DNA from: Hyaloraphidium curvatum
Taxonomy: Eukaryota; Monoblepharomycota; Hyaloraphidiomycetes; Hyaloraphidiales; Hyaloraphidiaceae
Direction of reading: 5' to 3'
Assembly: GCA_025558095.1 (NCBI GenBank)
Contig: JAIVFI010000033.1
Coordinates: 62,001-126,000, forward strand
Length of the DNA stretch: 64,000 nucleotides
Positions 54,997 to 64,000 of the stretch are shown one piece after another (the first letter of the stretch is position 1; every line of letters begins with the position of its first letter). Under the pieces are notes generated by a model. The model did no database searches and was not told the DNA's origin. It worked only from the letters and a program-made list of their open reading frames with translations. The position numbers and the translations under genes were made by a program.

Positions 54997-56714
54997 ATGG
55001 CACCGCTCCGCCCGCGCGCGGCGGTGGCCGCCCTGCTGCTGCTCCTCGCGACCGCCGCGCTCGCCGACAACAGAGATCTCGCGGACCCCGCGTGGATCAC
55101 AATCTGTGGGTGCCCGCGGCAGATGCCCGGAACCGCCCCTGACACCCCCCCGATGCAGCCCTGCGCTCCAACGGCGTCAACGTGTCCACGCCCGTCCTCG
55201 TGCGCGGCTCGCACTTCACCAACGCCCCCTGGCCCGCCAACGCCGACATGCTGCCCGCCGACGCCAACGCGTGGCCCGTCATCCACTTTGGCGCCGCGTG
55301 CCCCAACTCGAGCTACCCCACCCTGCCCTACTCGGCGCTGGCCGGCACCCCCGCCGCCACGCCGGGCACAAAGTACGTCGCGGTGGTGCACCGCCTCGTG
55401 GAGGTGTTTGCCGCGTGCTTCTCGCACGCAAAGTACGCCTACGCCACGGGCGTCCCCCCGCCGTACGAGAAGCCCTCGGCGGTGCTGTTCTACGGCGACA
55501 TCGACTCGGACGGCGGCCAGGTCACCTCGCGGTTCGGCGTCGGCCTGCCCGAGTTCTTTCCCGCCCTGCCGATGACCTACGTCGGCAACGCATCCGAGTA
55601 CTCGGAGCTCGCGATGATGTTCGGCAGCCCCGGGTACGCCAACGGGACCGTCCCCCCAGGCGCGGTGCCGTACGTGTGGTATGCGCGCGGCGCGGACCCG
55701 CCGGTGGTGTACGAGATCCGCCCCGTGGAGCCGAGCATGATCGTGGGGCCGTTCCTGCTGGGCGTGTTCCTCCTCATCTTTGGGCTGTGCAACTACCTCA
55801 TCTTCAAGGTGCGCAAGATGCGGGAGCAGGGCATGTCGTACCAGGTGGGTGTACCGGCTGGCCGCGCATGAAAGTGCGGGGCTGAAGCGTTGGGTGTGTT
55901 CCCACAGGAAATGCGCGCCTCGTTCTTCTCCGTTTTCTACGAGAAACCCCTTGGCGACCTCACCGACGAGGAGCTCCTCCGCATCTTCCCCCCCAGCGAC
56001 GTCGTCAGCTCCGCTGACTGCCCCATATGCTTGTCGTCCATGACTGAGCCGCCGCCGGACAAGGTCGACTCCGAGACGGCCAAGGACGCCATCGCCCGCG
56101 CGGCGGGCCAGGCGGCGATGCAGGGCGGTCTGCAGGGCGGACCGGTGCTGGTGGATTATTCGGGGTTCGCGAGGGTGGACGGGGTCAGGGAGCAGGCCGA
56201 GGCGGCCGAGGCCGCGGAGAAGGGGGAGGTGGGGAGCGTGCCGCCGGATGCCCAGCCGGCGAACCCGTTCGAGGAGCCGGCGCCGGTCGCCGCGGATGCA
56301 TCGCTCCCTGCAGCCGCCGCCGACGCCTCCATTCCCGCTGCCCCGGTCGACGCCGCGCCGCCCGCGACCGCCGACGCTCCCCCTCCCGCCCCGGCAGCCG
56401 ACGCCGCCTCGCTGGCCCCCACCTCGCTCTCGCCCAGCACTGTCATGCCCCCCGTGCTCCTGCAATTCGCCGGCTGTTCACACCTGTTTCACCAGGAATG
56501 CGCCCGGGCGTGGGTCGAGTCCAAGCGCAAGGCGACGCGCTTCGGCACGGCCGAGGTGCGCTGGCAGTGCCCCGTATGCCGCGCGGACCACCCCGCGTGG
56601 ATCGAGGCGCATCCGGACGAGGCCAGGGCGGCGGGGGAGGAGGTGGAGATGGACGATCTGGGGCGGAGCGAGCGGGGGGAGGGGAGGCCCGCGGGGCAGG
56701 CGCAGGCGCAGTGA
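54997..56714 (+). CDS. Transmembrane RING-type E3 ligase candidate with split RING, 533 aa
   Basis: Three exons: 54997-55105, 55159-55844, 55908-56714; 534 codons. Layout: signal peptide (RAAVAALLLLLATAALADN), a lumenal domain of about 215 residues with a possible PA-like fold (AVLFYGDIDSD...VTSRFGVGLPEFFPAL), one membrane span near 245 (GPFLLGVFLLIFGLCNYLIF), then a cytosolic RING. This is the Goliath/RNF13/Tul1-like order. The RING ligands are C303 and C306 (CPIC), then C455, H457, H460 and C463 (CSHLFHQEC), then C486 and C489 (CPVC). About 148 residues, mostly Ala/Pro-rich, sit between C306 and C455; loops here are normally under 40. WQCPVC and HLFHxEC are otherwise canonical. It likely ubiquitinates membrane proteins of the secretory or endosomal system. 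The insertion is fully open and not spliceable by any obvious intron. Confidence 0.85.
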
Positions 56715-56946
56715 GCTGGAAGGCCAGTGATTGGATCGATCGGGGAGCCTCGTGGGGGAATAGTGTACCGCGGATGCGGAAGTGTAGTCGCAGTGCGACA
56801 TGTGGGCTCTATATTGGTCCATCTACGGTGCCTCCGGACGCAGCCGGCCGTTGTTGTTCCAGTTTGGAAAGCGTGGGAAGTGATCGCTGGAGTCGCTTGG
56901 TCAGCAGGCCTGGCCTGCGTTGACAACTCCCCACGGGCACGTCAGG

Positions 56947-59553
56947 ATGGCGAGCCCGCTGTCCGAGCTGCCTGAGGAGATCCTCGAGCGCATTTTGGAG
57001 TGGCTGCTGCCTGTCGGAGCGGCGGCGGGGTCGCACTGGGAGCGGCTCGCGGCGCTTGCGGGCGTGCGGCGCGCCTCCCGGCGGTTGAGGGAGGCGGCCG
57101 ACGGGTTCGTGTGGCGCGCGCTGGAGATCCCCGGCTTCTCGTACGTGCCGGGCGGCGCGGGGGCGGCGGGGGCGGCGGTGAGGCGGGCGCCCACCGGCGA
57201 GGAGCTCCTCGCGGGCGCCGCCGGGTGCGGCCGCGGCGTGCTGCGGGAGCTGCGCTTCGGCGACCCGTCGGCGCTGCCGCGCAAGTTCAAGGGCGCGCTG
57301 CTGCTGCCGCGGCTGGCGGCGCTCGACCTGGCGGGCCTCACGCCCAAGGAGCTGGGCGACGCCGCGCTGGCCGCGCTGCTCGGCGACTGCCACGCCCTGC
57401 GCAGCCTGGGCCTCGCATACTCGACGGAGCTCACCGACGCCGCCGTCGCCGCCCTGCGCGAGCACCAGAAGGCGCAACGCAGGGCCGGCCGCCCCGTGCT
57501 GGAGCGCCTGGACCTGTCCTGCTGCAACCGCCTCTCCTTTAACGCCATTGCCGGCCTCGTCGAGGTGCTCGGCCGCGACCTGCGCTCGCTCAAGCTGTTC
57601 GGCATCCCCGGCCGCGGCGCCGACGCCGCCTTCCAGGCCATCGCACGCTTCTGCCCGCGGATCGAGACCCTGTGCATGGGCGAGACGGGCCTGGGCGAGG
57701 CGCGCATCTCGGCCGGCAACTACGCCGGCAAGTCGGCGTGGTACAAGCTGGGCAGAGAGTGCGCGGATCTGGCGCACCTGAACGTCGCCGGGTGCTCGGG
57801 TGTCACCACGGACTGCTTGCTGCAGCTGGGCCGCGGCCGCGCGGCGGCACGGGACGCCGGGATCGCCTGCGCACCTTGGACGATGCTGGGCCTCGGCAAG
57901 CTCGGCTGGAAGGCCGGTTTCGGGCCCGACGCGAGCGACGACGGCGAAGGATCGGCGGACGACGATTCGGGTGCGGTGGTGCCTGTCGTCACGCGCTCCG
58001 TGATGCAGCTGCTCTTCCCCGAGGACGATCCCGCGTGCGCGGGCGCGGAACTGGCTTTGGATTTGTCCAACCTGGTGCTCGGCGTGCCCGTGCTCGAGTA
58101 TCTCGCCGCGCATTCGGGCGTCGCCGCGCGGCTGGCCAGCCTGGACCTGACCTCGACGACGCTCTTTGTCCCGAACGTCGCATTTTCCGCCCTCGCATCG
58201 AGCACGCACCTTTTGTGCCCCATCGTCGCGCGCTTCCCCGCGCTGCGCACGCTCTCCATCGCGCAGCTGGTTCCGCCGACGACGGACGACCTCGCGAGCA
58301 CGCTCGCCAGCTGCAGCCCGCGTCTGGAGAAGCTCGACCTCCGCGGCTCGTACCTCCTTACCGACGCCGGCCTCGCCTCGCTGCACCCGCTGCCGCTGTC
58401 CGAGGTGGATCTCAAGGCCTGCGAGAAGGTGACCGACGCCGGCGTGCGCGCCTTGCTCTCGGGCCGCGCCGCGCGATCACTTAACTTGGGACTGCTACCC
58501 GGCGTATCGGACGCCGCGCTGCGCGAGCTGGACGCGCACGAGTTGGGCACGCTCAAGCTCTCGGGCTGCACCGCCATCTCGGACGCCGGCATCCGGCACC
58601 TCTCACTCTCCTCGCTCCCCTCGCTCACCCTCCTGTGCTTCCACAACCTCCGCCTACTGTCGCCCCCCGCATTATGCAGCCTCTTCTCCCTCGCCCCCAA
58701 CCTCGTCAGCCTGAACCTCTTCGGGTGCGACCTCGCCGACGACGACGTGCTGTGCGAGCTCGGCCGCGCGTGCCCCAAGCTCGAGAGCCTCTGCGCCTCG
58801 GGATGCGCGGTCGGCGACCGCGGCGTGCGCGGGCTCGTCGCGGGTTGCGGAAGGCTGAGGACGCTGTACCTGGGGTACCTCGTGGGGTCGTGGAACGCGG
58901 ACGAGATGGACGGGGGCGTGGAGCGGGACGGGGAGGAGATGAGGGGGATGGAGATCCTGCCTTCGGCGACGGAGGAGGAGGACGCGTGGGGGAGCGACGA
59001 CGGGTCGGCGTTCTGGGACGGGGACGGGGACGAAGAGGGCGGGGAGGGCGGGTTCGAGGGGTGGTTCGGGGAGAAGCTCTCCCTGGACCCGCGGCCGCCG
59101 CCAGCGCGGGGCGACGCCGCGTCGTCCGCCGCCACGCGGTACTCGGGGACCACCGCGGCGTCGGGCGCCGGCTCCTCGCGGAGCTACTCGGGCTCCGTGG
59201 GCAGGTCGATGGCGGGCTCGTACCGCTCCGGCACCTCGTTCGCCTCGCCTTCGGCCTCGTCCTTCTGCAGGCCACCCCCGCGTCTGACGGACCGCGGCGC
59301 CGAACTCGCCCTCTCGCTGCCCTTTCTGCGCATCCTGGACCTCTCGGGCTCGGACGTCACCCTCGATTTCGACGTGCGCGCGCCGACCCCGCTCGAGTGG
59401 CTCAAGGTGCGGTGCTGTCGCCGCCTGCGCGGGGACGCCCTCGAGAGGCTGGTGGCGGCGAGCCCGGAGCTGAGGGACGTGGAGATGGTGGGGAGCGGGG
59501 TGGAGCACGAGGCGAGGGCGAGGATCGCGCGGATGCTGGACGAGAGGGACTGA
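56947..59553 (+). CDS. F-box and leucine-rich-repeat protein (SCF substrate adaptor), 868 aa
   Basis: Intronless from ATG 56947. The F-box is at the N-terminus (LSELPEEILERILEWLLPVG...LAALAGVRRASRRLREAADGFVWRALEI). About 18 LRRs of the cysteine-containing AMN1 type follow, e.g. LERLDLSCCNRLSFNAIAGL, LEKLDLRGSYLLTDAGLASL, LSEVDLKACEKVTDAGVRAL, LGTLKLSGCTAISDAGIRHL, LVSLNLFGCDLADDDVLCEL. An acidic/Ser-rich insertion (about residues 650-770, with DEMDGGVERDGEEMRGME and SSRSYSGSVGRSM) interrupts the array before two last repeats. It should bind Skp1 through the F-box and a substrate through the LRR arc in an SCF ubiquitin ligase. The neighbour upstream is a RING protein, but the two types do not work in one complex, so no functional link is claimed. 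Long antisense frames here are artefacts. Confidence 0.9.
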   Translation: MASPLSELPEEILERILEWLLPVGAAAGSHWERLAALAGVRRASRRLREAADGFVWRALEIPGFSYVPGGAGAAGAAVRRAPTGEELLAGAAGCGRGVLRELRFGDPSALPRKFKGALLLPRLAALDLAGLTPKELGDAALAALLGDCHALRSLGLAYSTELTDAAVAALREHQKAQRRAGRPVLERLDLSCCNRLSFNAIAGLVEVLGRDLRSLKLFGIPGRGADAAFQAIARFCPRIETLCMGETGLGEARISAGNYAGKSAWYKLGRECADLAHLNVAGCSGVTTDCLLQLGRGRAAARDAGIACAPWTMLGLGKLGWKAGFGPDASDDGEGSADDDSGAVVPVVTRSVMQLLFPEDDPACAGAELALDLSNLVLGVPVLEYLAAHSGVAARLASLDLTSTTLFVPNVAFSALASSTHLLCPIVARFPALRTLSIAQLVPPTTDDLASTLASCSPRLEKLDLRGSYLLTDAGLASLHPLPLSEVDLKACEKVTDAGVRALLSGRAARSLNLGLLPGVSDAALRELDAHELGTLKLSGCTAISDAGIRHLSLSSLPSLTLLCFHNLRLLSPPALCSLFSLAPNLVSLNLFGCDLADDDVLCELGRACPKLESLCASGCAVGDRGVRGLVAGCGRLRTLYLGYLVGSWNADEMDGGVERDGEEMRGMEILPSATEEEDAWGSDDGSAFWDGDGDEEGGEGGFEGWFGEKLSLDPRPPPARGDAASSAATRYSGTTAASGAGSSRSYSGSVGRSMAGSYRSGTSFASPSASSFCRPPPRLTDRGAELALSLPFLRILDLSGSDVTLDFDVRAPTPLEWLKVRCCRRLRGDALERLVAASPELRDVEMVGSGVEHEARARIARMLDERD

Positions 59554-59769
59554 AGTTGGGAAGTGGGGAACGGGAACTCGTTTTATGCGAGGAATAGTAT
59601 GTACAGATCGGACATTGTAGTCCAACGCTGGATGTCATTCAAGTGGAAGTCAAATGAACGTGGACCAATTCGCCGTATCGCGCACTCCTTCGACACCACC
59701 GCATTCACTCTCAAGCTCCCGCGAATACACCTGGCACGATAAGCGCATACGGTTACGATTACCGGGTAT

Positions 59770-61510
59770 CTAGTACGCCTCCTCCGCGACGGGGGCGCCG
59801 TTGGCACCGTCCGCGGCGACCTCCTCCTCCACGTCGACTTCGAGACCCTCGTCGTCAATGCCGGCCTCGGCGTACTGCTGGTACTCGGAAACGAGGTCGT
59901 TCATGTTGCTCTCGGCTGCAATCCGTCGGGCGTCAGGCTCACAAAGATCCGGCGGGCCGCAAGCGAACCCACCTTCCGTGAACTCCATCTCGTCCATGCC
60001 CTCGCCCGTGTACCAGTGCAGGAAGGCCTTGCGCCTGAACATGGCCGTGAACTGCGTCCCGATCCGCTTGAACACCTCCTGGATCGCTGTGGTGTTGGCG
60101 ATGAACGCCGCCGAGAGCGGCAGGCCCTCGGGGGGCACGTCGCACTGCGACAGCTTGACGTTGTTGGGGATCCACTCGACAAACTGCTCGCTGTGCAGCG
60201 TCTGGACCTTGTGCATCGTGTCCTCGATCTCCTTCATCGAGCACTTGCCCCGGAAGAAGCCGGCGACGGTCAGGTACCGGCCCAGGCGGGGATCGCAGGC
60301 GGCCATCATGTTCTTGGGGTCGAAGAGCTGCGTCGTGATGTCGACGACGGAAGCGTTCACGTAGGCGGCGCTGGCCCGGGACGTGAGCTGGTGGACGGTG
60401 TCAGGTGAGCAAATTCAAAACAGCTGAAGGAACAGGACACGAACCGGTGCCAGACCAGGAACGAAGAAGTGGAGGCGGGGGAAGGGCACCATGTTCACGC
60501 AGAGCTTGCGGAGGTCAGAGTTGAGCTGCGGGGACAAAAGTCAGCTACAATCTCCCAGGCGATGGGTAACGTTGAGAAACCAACCTGGCCGGGGAAACGG
60601 AGCGAGACGGTGACGCCGGCCATGACGCCCGAGACGAGGTGGTTCAGGTCCGCGTACGTGGGCGAGGTGAGCTTCAGGGTCTTCATGCAAATGTCGTAGA
60701 GCGCCTCGTTGTCGATGCAGAAGGTCGCGTCCGAGTTTTCCACGAGCTGGTGCATCGTCAGCACGGCGTTGTAGGGCTCCACCACGGTGTCCGAGACTTT
60801 CGGGCTGGGCGCGACCGAGTACGAGACCATCATCCGGTCGGGGAACTCCTCGCGGATTTTGCTCATGGTGAGCGAGCCCATGCCGGATCCCGTGCCGCCG
60901 CCGAGCGAGTGCAGGAGCTGGAAGCCCTGCAGCGAGTCCGCGGCCTCGGCCTCGCGCCGGACCACATCCAGCACGTTGTCCGCCATCTCCGCGCCCTCGG
61001 TATAGAAGCCCTTGGCCCAGTTGTTGCCAGCACCAGACTGGGCTGGAAAATGAGGCGCGTGTGAGCGAAGGCTCGTGCCAACCGCGCGGAAAACTTGCCA
61101 GTCACGAAGTTGTCGGGACGGAAAAGCTTGCCGTAGGGTCCAGCCCTCGTGGCTTCCATCGTCCCCGGTTCCAAGTCCACGGCAATTGACCTGAATGGAA
61201 AGAAAGGTCAGCCGAGGGGAAACGACGTGGCCGAGCCCTACCAACCGGGGAATATACCGGCCCGACGTCGACTCCTGAAAGAACACGTTGATCCGCTCCT
61301 TCTGGAGCGCGGTGCCCTTGAAAGATCCATCGGGATTGATGGCGTGCTCCTTGCAGATGGTTTCCCAGAACTTCCCGCCGACCTGGTTGCCGCACTGGCC
61401 TGTTCAGGGACAACCCGACAAACACGCCGGTGCTTCCGTCAGGAACCAATTCAACACCGGCAGCGCACTTCATTATACCCACCGACTTGGACCGTAATGA
61501 TTTCTCTCAT
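59770..61510 (-). CDS. Beta-tubulin, 457 aa
   Basis: Seven exons: 61483-61510, 61246-61399, 61099-61190, 60585-61042, 60445-60525, 59973-60387, 59770-59915; 1374 nt, 458 codons. Starts MREI, the beta-tubulin autoregulation tetrapeptide. GTP-binding loop GGGTGSGMG and the C-terminal [42 protein letters not shown] are canonical. The acidic tail ([21 protein letters not shown]...EEAY) is longer than usual and ends in Tyr. Intron 61043-61098 requires a GC-AG splice (G|GCAAGT). Intron 59916-59972 is 57 nt, open and a multiple of three. At the benzimidazole pocket the residue equivalent to E198 is Ala (NSDATF, A197 here), and the F167 equivalent is Tyr (VSYSVAP, Y166). The stretch NFVTAQSGAG replaces the usual NFVFGQSGAG. 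Confidence 0.95.
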
Positions 61511-62467
61511 GTCGGCGGCACTCTAGCGCGTCCAGAAGAGAAGTGCGGTAAGGGAAGGCCGAAACGCGATAGCTGGAGTCCGTGGTCCGGTTGCCCTTTT
61601 CCGGCCTTTTTCCCAGTTCGTTCCAAGCACCCGAGACAGCAACAGAACGTTCCCAGAGCTCTGCGGAGCCTTGGGAGCCTCAACGGGATGGTCTTGCCGA
61701 AAACGCGCCTTTGGAGGCGGGCGGCCCAACGGCGCTCGCGACGGAACCGCGAGGACGCCGGCCCGAAGCTGACCGAAAAATGCGGTCGGTTTCGGCAGCA
61801 AACACCGTTGCGCGTTGTCGCTATGGGAGAGCGGGCGAGAGAAAGGTACGCTGGCGTGGCGGCAAAAGCACGACGAGTCAATCTTCAGCTCGATCGCACC
61901 GACTTCTCGGTTGGTTTGGCCATAACGCACCGAAATACAAATCTACTTCATGAGATGGTGGTTCCAACGTAGCTATCGAGTCAGATATGGACGACACTGG
62001 GTGCGGATCGTGATGCCGTCCAATCGGTAATCAGGGGACAGAAAGCTCCTGAGTTACATGTTTTCTGCTTCAGGCACATGATAAACTACATGAAGCATGG
62101 TGACTACTTCATGAGATGGTGGTTCCAACGTAGCTATCGAGTCAGATATGGACGACACTGGGTGCGGATCGTGATGCCGTCCAATCGGTAATCAGGGGAC
62201 AGAAAGCTCCTGAGTTACATGTTTTCTGCTTCAGGCACATGATAAACTACATGAAGCATGGTGTTGAAGTCCTAACGCTGCTCCAATGATATCTGTGGCG
62301 CTTTGATACACCGCCTTCGCGAAACACCAAAGAGCCCCTACCACAGTCCTCTGAGTTTACACTGAAATCCTTCTGACGGTAACGTCAACGCTGAACGAGA
62401 ACGTCGATGTTCGATTGGCACTGCCGCACTGGGAAACTAATGCCCCTCTTATTGCGGCCCCGGAAAC
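61511..62467. other. Intergenic, about 960 bp, including a tandem repeat
   Basis: Upstream of beta-tubulin and downstream of a small secreted protein gene, both minus. Contains the tubulin promoter and the 160-bp duplication listed separately. AT content rises beyond 61900. No coding sequence seen. Confidence 0.5.
61943..62263. repeat. Perfect 160-bp direct tandem duplication
   Basis: 61943-62102 recurs at 62104-62263 with no mismatch that I find, spaced by one base (period 161). Each unit starts CTACTTCATGAGATGG and ends ACATGAAGCATGGTG, so CTTCATG at one end is inverted as CATGAAG at the other. Two copies only. Confidence 0.95.
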
Positions 62468-63043
62468 TCAGATGTTGCAACCGTAGACTATCCAGCCGTA
62501 CTGCCCGGCAAGCGTGCAGGTAGTGCCAGGGAAGCACTTGCAGTCGCCCGATCCCGAGCCTTTCCAAGCCCAGCGTTCGGCGGCGTTCTTGGAGATGCAG
62601 TAATCATAGCAGTCCGCGTTGCTTGCCATCCCAGCAGTTGTGTCGGTGGGGGTCTCCGTGCAAGTCTGGTAATAGCCCAGCTGGGTGCAGTCGCTCGCAA
62701 AGTTGTACCGGCGATAAAGACTGCGTCCGCCGTCCCCGGCGTAGGTAATGCAGGCGACGGAGCCGGCGGGGGCCCCGGGGTACGCGAACTCGCTGCCGAA
62801 CGAGGGAAGCCGGACCGCGGATCGCGGGGGCGGGGCGGCCCACGTGGAGGGAAGATTGAAGGTCAGGATCGCGTGTGCGGACGCGTGGACAACGGGGGTG
62901 TACCAGTATTCGACGTCGCTGCAGTCCGCGCAGGAGCGCCTGAACAGTGCGGCGCCGGGGCCCGCGGCCGGCACTGCCACGGCGGGCGCGGAAAAAGCGG
63001 CGACGATGACCAGCATGAAGTAGACGATGGAGAGACGAGCCAT
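62468..63043 (-). CDS. Small secreted Cys-rich protein, WSC/apple-like, 191 aa
   Basis: ATG 63043 (minus) gives MARLSIVYFMLVIVAAFSAPAVA, a clean signal peptide. The open frame runs further upstream without an ATG in good context. The mature part has a first half with SCADCSDVEYWYTPVV and a second half with evenly spaced cysteines: SDCTQLGYYQTCTETP, SNADCYDYCISKNAAERWAWKGSGSGDCKCFPGTTC. C-x3-C, W-x-G and CxC in the second half recall WSC/PAN-apple modules that bind sugars, but the match is partial. No membrane anchor or GPI signal at the C-terminus, so it should be released or wall-associated. Function unknown. Confidence 0.75.
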   Translation of the reverse strand: MARLSIVYFMLVIVAAFSAPAVAVPAAGPGAALFRRSCADCSDVEYWYTPVVHASAHAILTFNLPSTWAAPPPRSAVRLPSFGSEFAYPGAPAGSVACITYAGDGGRSLYRRYNFASDCTQLGYYQTCTETPTDTTAGMASNADCYDYCISKNAAERWAWKGSGSGDCKCFPGTTCTLAGQYGWIVYGCNI

Positions 63044-63476
63044 TTTACGCGCGAAGGGGCGTGGGGGGATGGGGTCTGACGGCTGTATCCTTGCTGGTCC
63101 CAGGCTCCGAACCAGCCCCGAAGCCAAATGACTCCGGTCCTACGTCATGTCCCGCGAAATGCATGAAACCAGCAATACTGTGCTTGGAGAGTGTGATCGC
63201 GCCTAGCGATCCGCTTCCGTGAGCTTCTCGGCCTCTGCGAGCCATACCTACGCATCAATCTGCGAACTCGGAGCCACGACGAGAAACTAACAAGGCTCAC
63301 TCGCAACAGATGGGGACCGTTGGAAGCCAAAGTCACCTAGACAACAGATCATGCCACTGCCAACACCGATAAGCTACTTCGCAATGTCTATCCTGACGAA
63401 GACGCTGGCGAAGGTGGCGAAACCTGCATTTCGAGGAGGTCCTCGATCAGCACCAATTGTTGCGACGACGATTGGG
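63044..63476. other. Intergenic, 433 bp
   Basis: Between the small secreted protein start and the phospholipase C stop, both minus. Presumed promoter of the former. Nothing else recognised. Confidence 0.4.
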
Positions 63477-64000
63477 TCACCAACCTCTCCAGTTGAACAG
63501 CGGGACCGCGCGGTACCCCTCGCGGATGTTTGACAGGTAGAGCATGGCGCTCCCGATCACCTTGTCCTTGACAAACGTCTCGTCATCTCTCACGACAAAC
63601 CTCAAGAAGGCCATCTCGGGGCGCTCGACCTGGAAGACGACCTCCTCGTTCCATATCGGATCCCAGCCATTGTCGCGCACCGTCTGCGGGCGAAAAGCGT
63701 GAGCAAGGGATGGATGGACGGAGCGGATCAGCGACGGCATGCCTTGGTCGAGTAGATGTGCAGCCGCGCGGCTTCTGCTGTTTCTGCCTTCTTTTCCTCC
63801 TCCTTCCGTGCCTCGTCGGAGAGGTTCTCGGGCAAATCCGACTTGACGCCGCGGAACTCCGAGCCGGAAGAAGAAATGATCTTGGCATTGAGCCCGAGCA
63901 TGTTGACCTCGACGTATGGATCCACCACCTCGCCAACCTTCTCTCCATACGGCTTCTGCAGCGCCGAAGCCGAGACAATCCGCACCCTGACGGTCCACGG
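63477..64000 (-). CDS. Phosphoinositide-specific phospholipase C, C-terminal C2 domain only (gene enters from right edge)
   Basis: Only the last two exons are in the window: 63743 to the edge, and 63477-63683. The joined protein reads WTVRVRIVSASALQKPYG, VVDPYVEVNMLG, then after the splice TVRDNGWDPIWNEEVVFQV, AFLRFVVRDDE, IGSAMLYLSNIREGYRAVPLFN and a stop. Both DPYVEV and NGWDPIWNE with the final GYRxVPL are standard for the PLC-delta type C2 domain. The X and Y catalytic boxes lie outside. Between them an insertion of about 35 charged residues (SDLPENLSDEARKEEEKKAETAEAARL) enlarges a C2 loop. The intron 63684-63742 can only be spliced as GC-AG (AAG|GCATGC); no GT donor keeps frame. Confidence 0.88.
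   Translation of the reverse strand, partial: VDRQGADCLGFGAAEAVWREGWRGGGSIRRGQHARAQCQDHFFFRLGVPRRQVGFAREPLRRGTEGGGKEGRNSRSRAAAHLLDQGMPSLIRSVHPSLAHAFRPQTVRDNGWDPIWNEEVVFQVERPEMAFLRFVVRDDETFVKDKVIGSAMLYLSNIREGYRAVPLFNWRGW

Noticed and set aside
54918-56465. 515-residue open frame antisense to the RING gene
   Set aside because: Same GC artefact; no start context or motif, and it overlaps both introns of the sense gene.
56809-58386. Long open frames antisense to the F-box/LRR gene (also 57720-59153)
   Set aside because: Repetitive Arg/Ala/Gln composition mirrors the LRR codons on the other strand; no family signature.
61943-62263. CRISPR array or transposon terminal repeat
   Set aside because: Only two long identical units with a one-base gap; no spacers, no cas genes, no target-site duplication that I can identify.

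Overview
The window is a GC-rich (roughly 60%+), gene-dense piece of a eukaryotic nuclear genome, almost certainly fungal. Nearly every gene is broken by short spliceosomal introns, most of them 50-65 nt with GTRNG donors and YAG acceptors. The fungal reading rests on a GRAM/PH-domain sterol 3-beta-glucosyltransferase (Atg26 type), a Blm10 proteasome activator, a monocarboxylate-porter type MFS carrier, PAPS reductase, GH20 chitobiase-type hexosaminidase and WSC/apple-like small secreted proteins. A PlsB-type glycerol-phosphate acyltransferase and a CBM2-like secreted protein are not what I expect of Dikarya, so I favour an early-diverging (zoosporic, chytrid-grade) fungus. That placement is inference, not proof. 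Gene models below were built by hand. I counted exon phases through each multi-exon model and they close in frame except where stated.

Layout. 1-7.3 kb (minus strand): a left-truncated Baeyer-Villiger type flavin monooxygenase, a three-part mannose-6-phosphate isomerase/ROK sugar kinase fusion, and a PlsB-type acyltransferase. 7.8-10.8 kb (plus): a thioredoxin with an extra C-terminal helix domain and an MFS carrier. 10.8-20 kb: a CinA/MoCF-like protein containing a 12-nt exon, a large disordered protein with SUMO-type motifs, a double-hotdog thioesterase and two neighbouring divergent cyclins. 20.5-27 kb: Blm10/PA200. 27.2-33 kb (minus): an NTF2-like tandem protein, a type I membrane glycoprotein and a dienelactone hydrolase. 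33.8-39.4 kb (plus): a candidate PP1-docking protein and the sterol glucosyltransferase. 39.4-42.7 kb (minus): a PIF1 helicase carrying an RNase H-type hybrid-binding domain. 43-47.9 kb: a small type II membrane protein, ESCRT-III CHMP1, a PTGR-like oxidoreductase and PAPS reductase. 48.4-51.4 kb: a secreted tandem CBM2-like protein. 52-59.6 kb (plus): membrane-anchored GH20 hexosaminidase, a transmembrane RING protein with a split RING, and an F-box/LRR protein. 59.8-64 kb (minus): beta-tubulin, a perfect 160-bp tandem duplication, a small secreted Cys-rich protein and the C2 end of a phosphoinositide phospholipase C.

I see no operon, CRISPR array, rRNA, convincing tRNA or transposon. The strongest points for follow-up are: the isomerase-kinase fusion, which would carry mannose to fructose-6-phosphate in one chain; the split RING with about 150 residues between its first and second metal-ligand pairs; a set of splicing oddities (12- and 16-nt exons, two introns that only work as GC-AG, one that only works as GA-AG or is mutated); and a beta-tubulin whose benzimidazole-site residues match classical resistance states.
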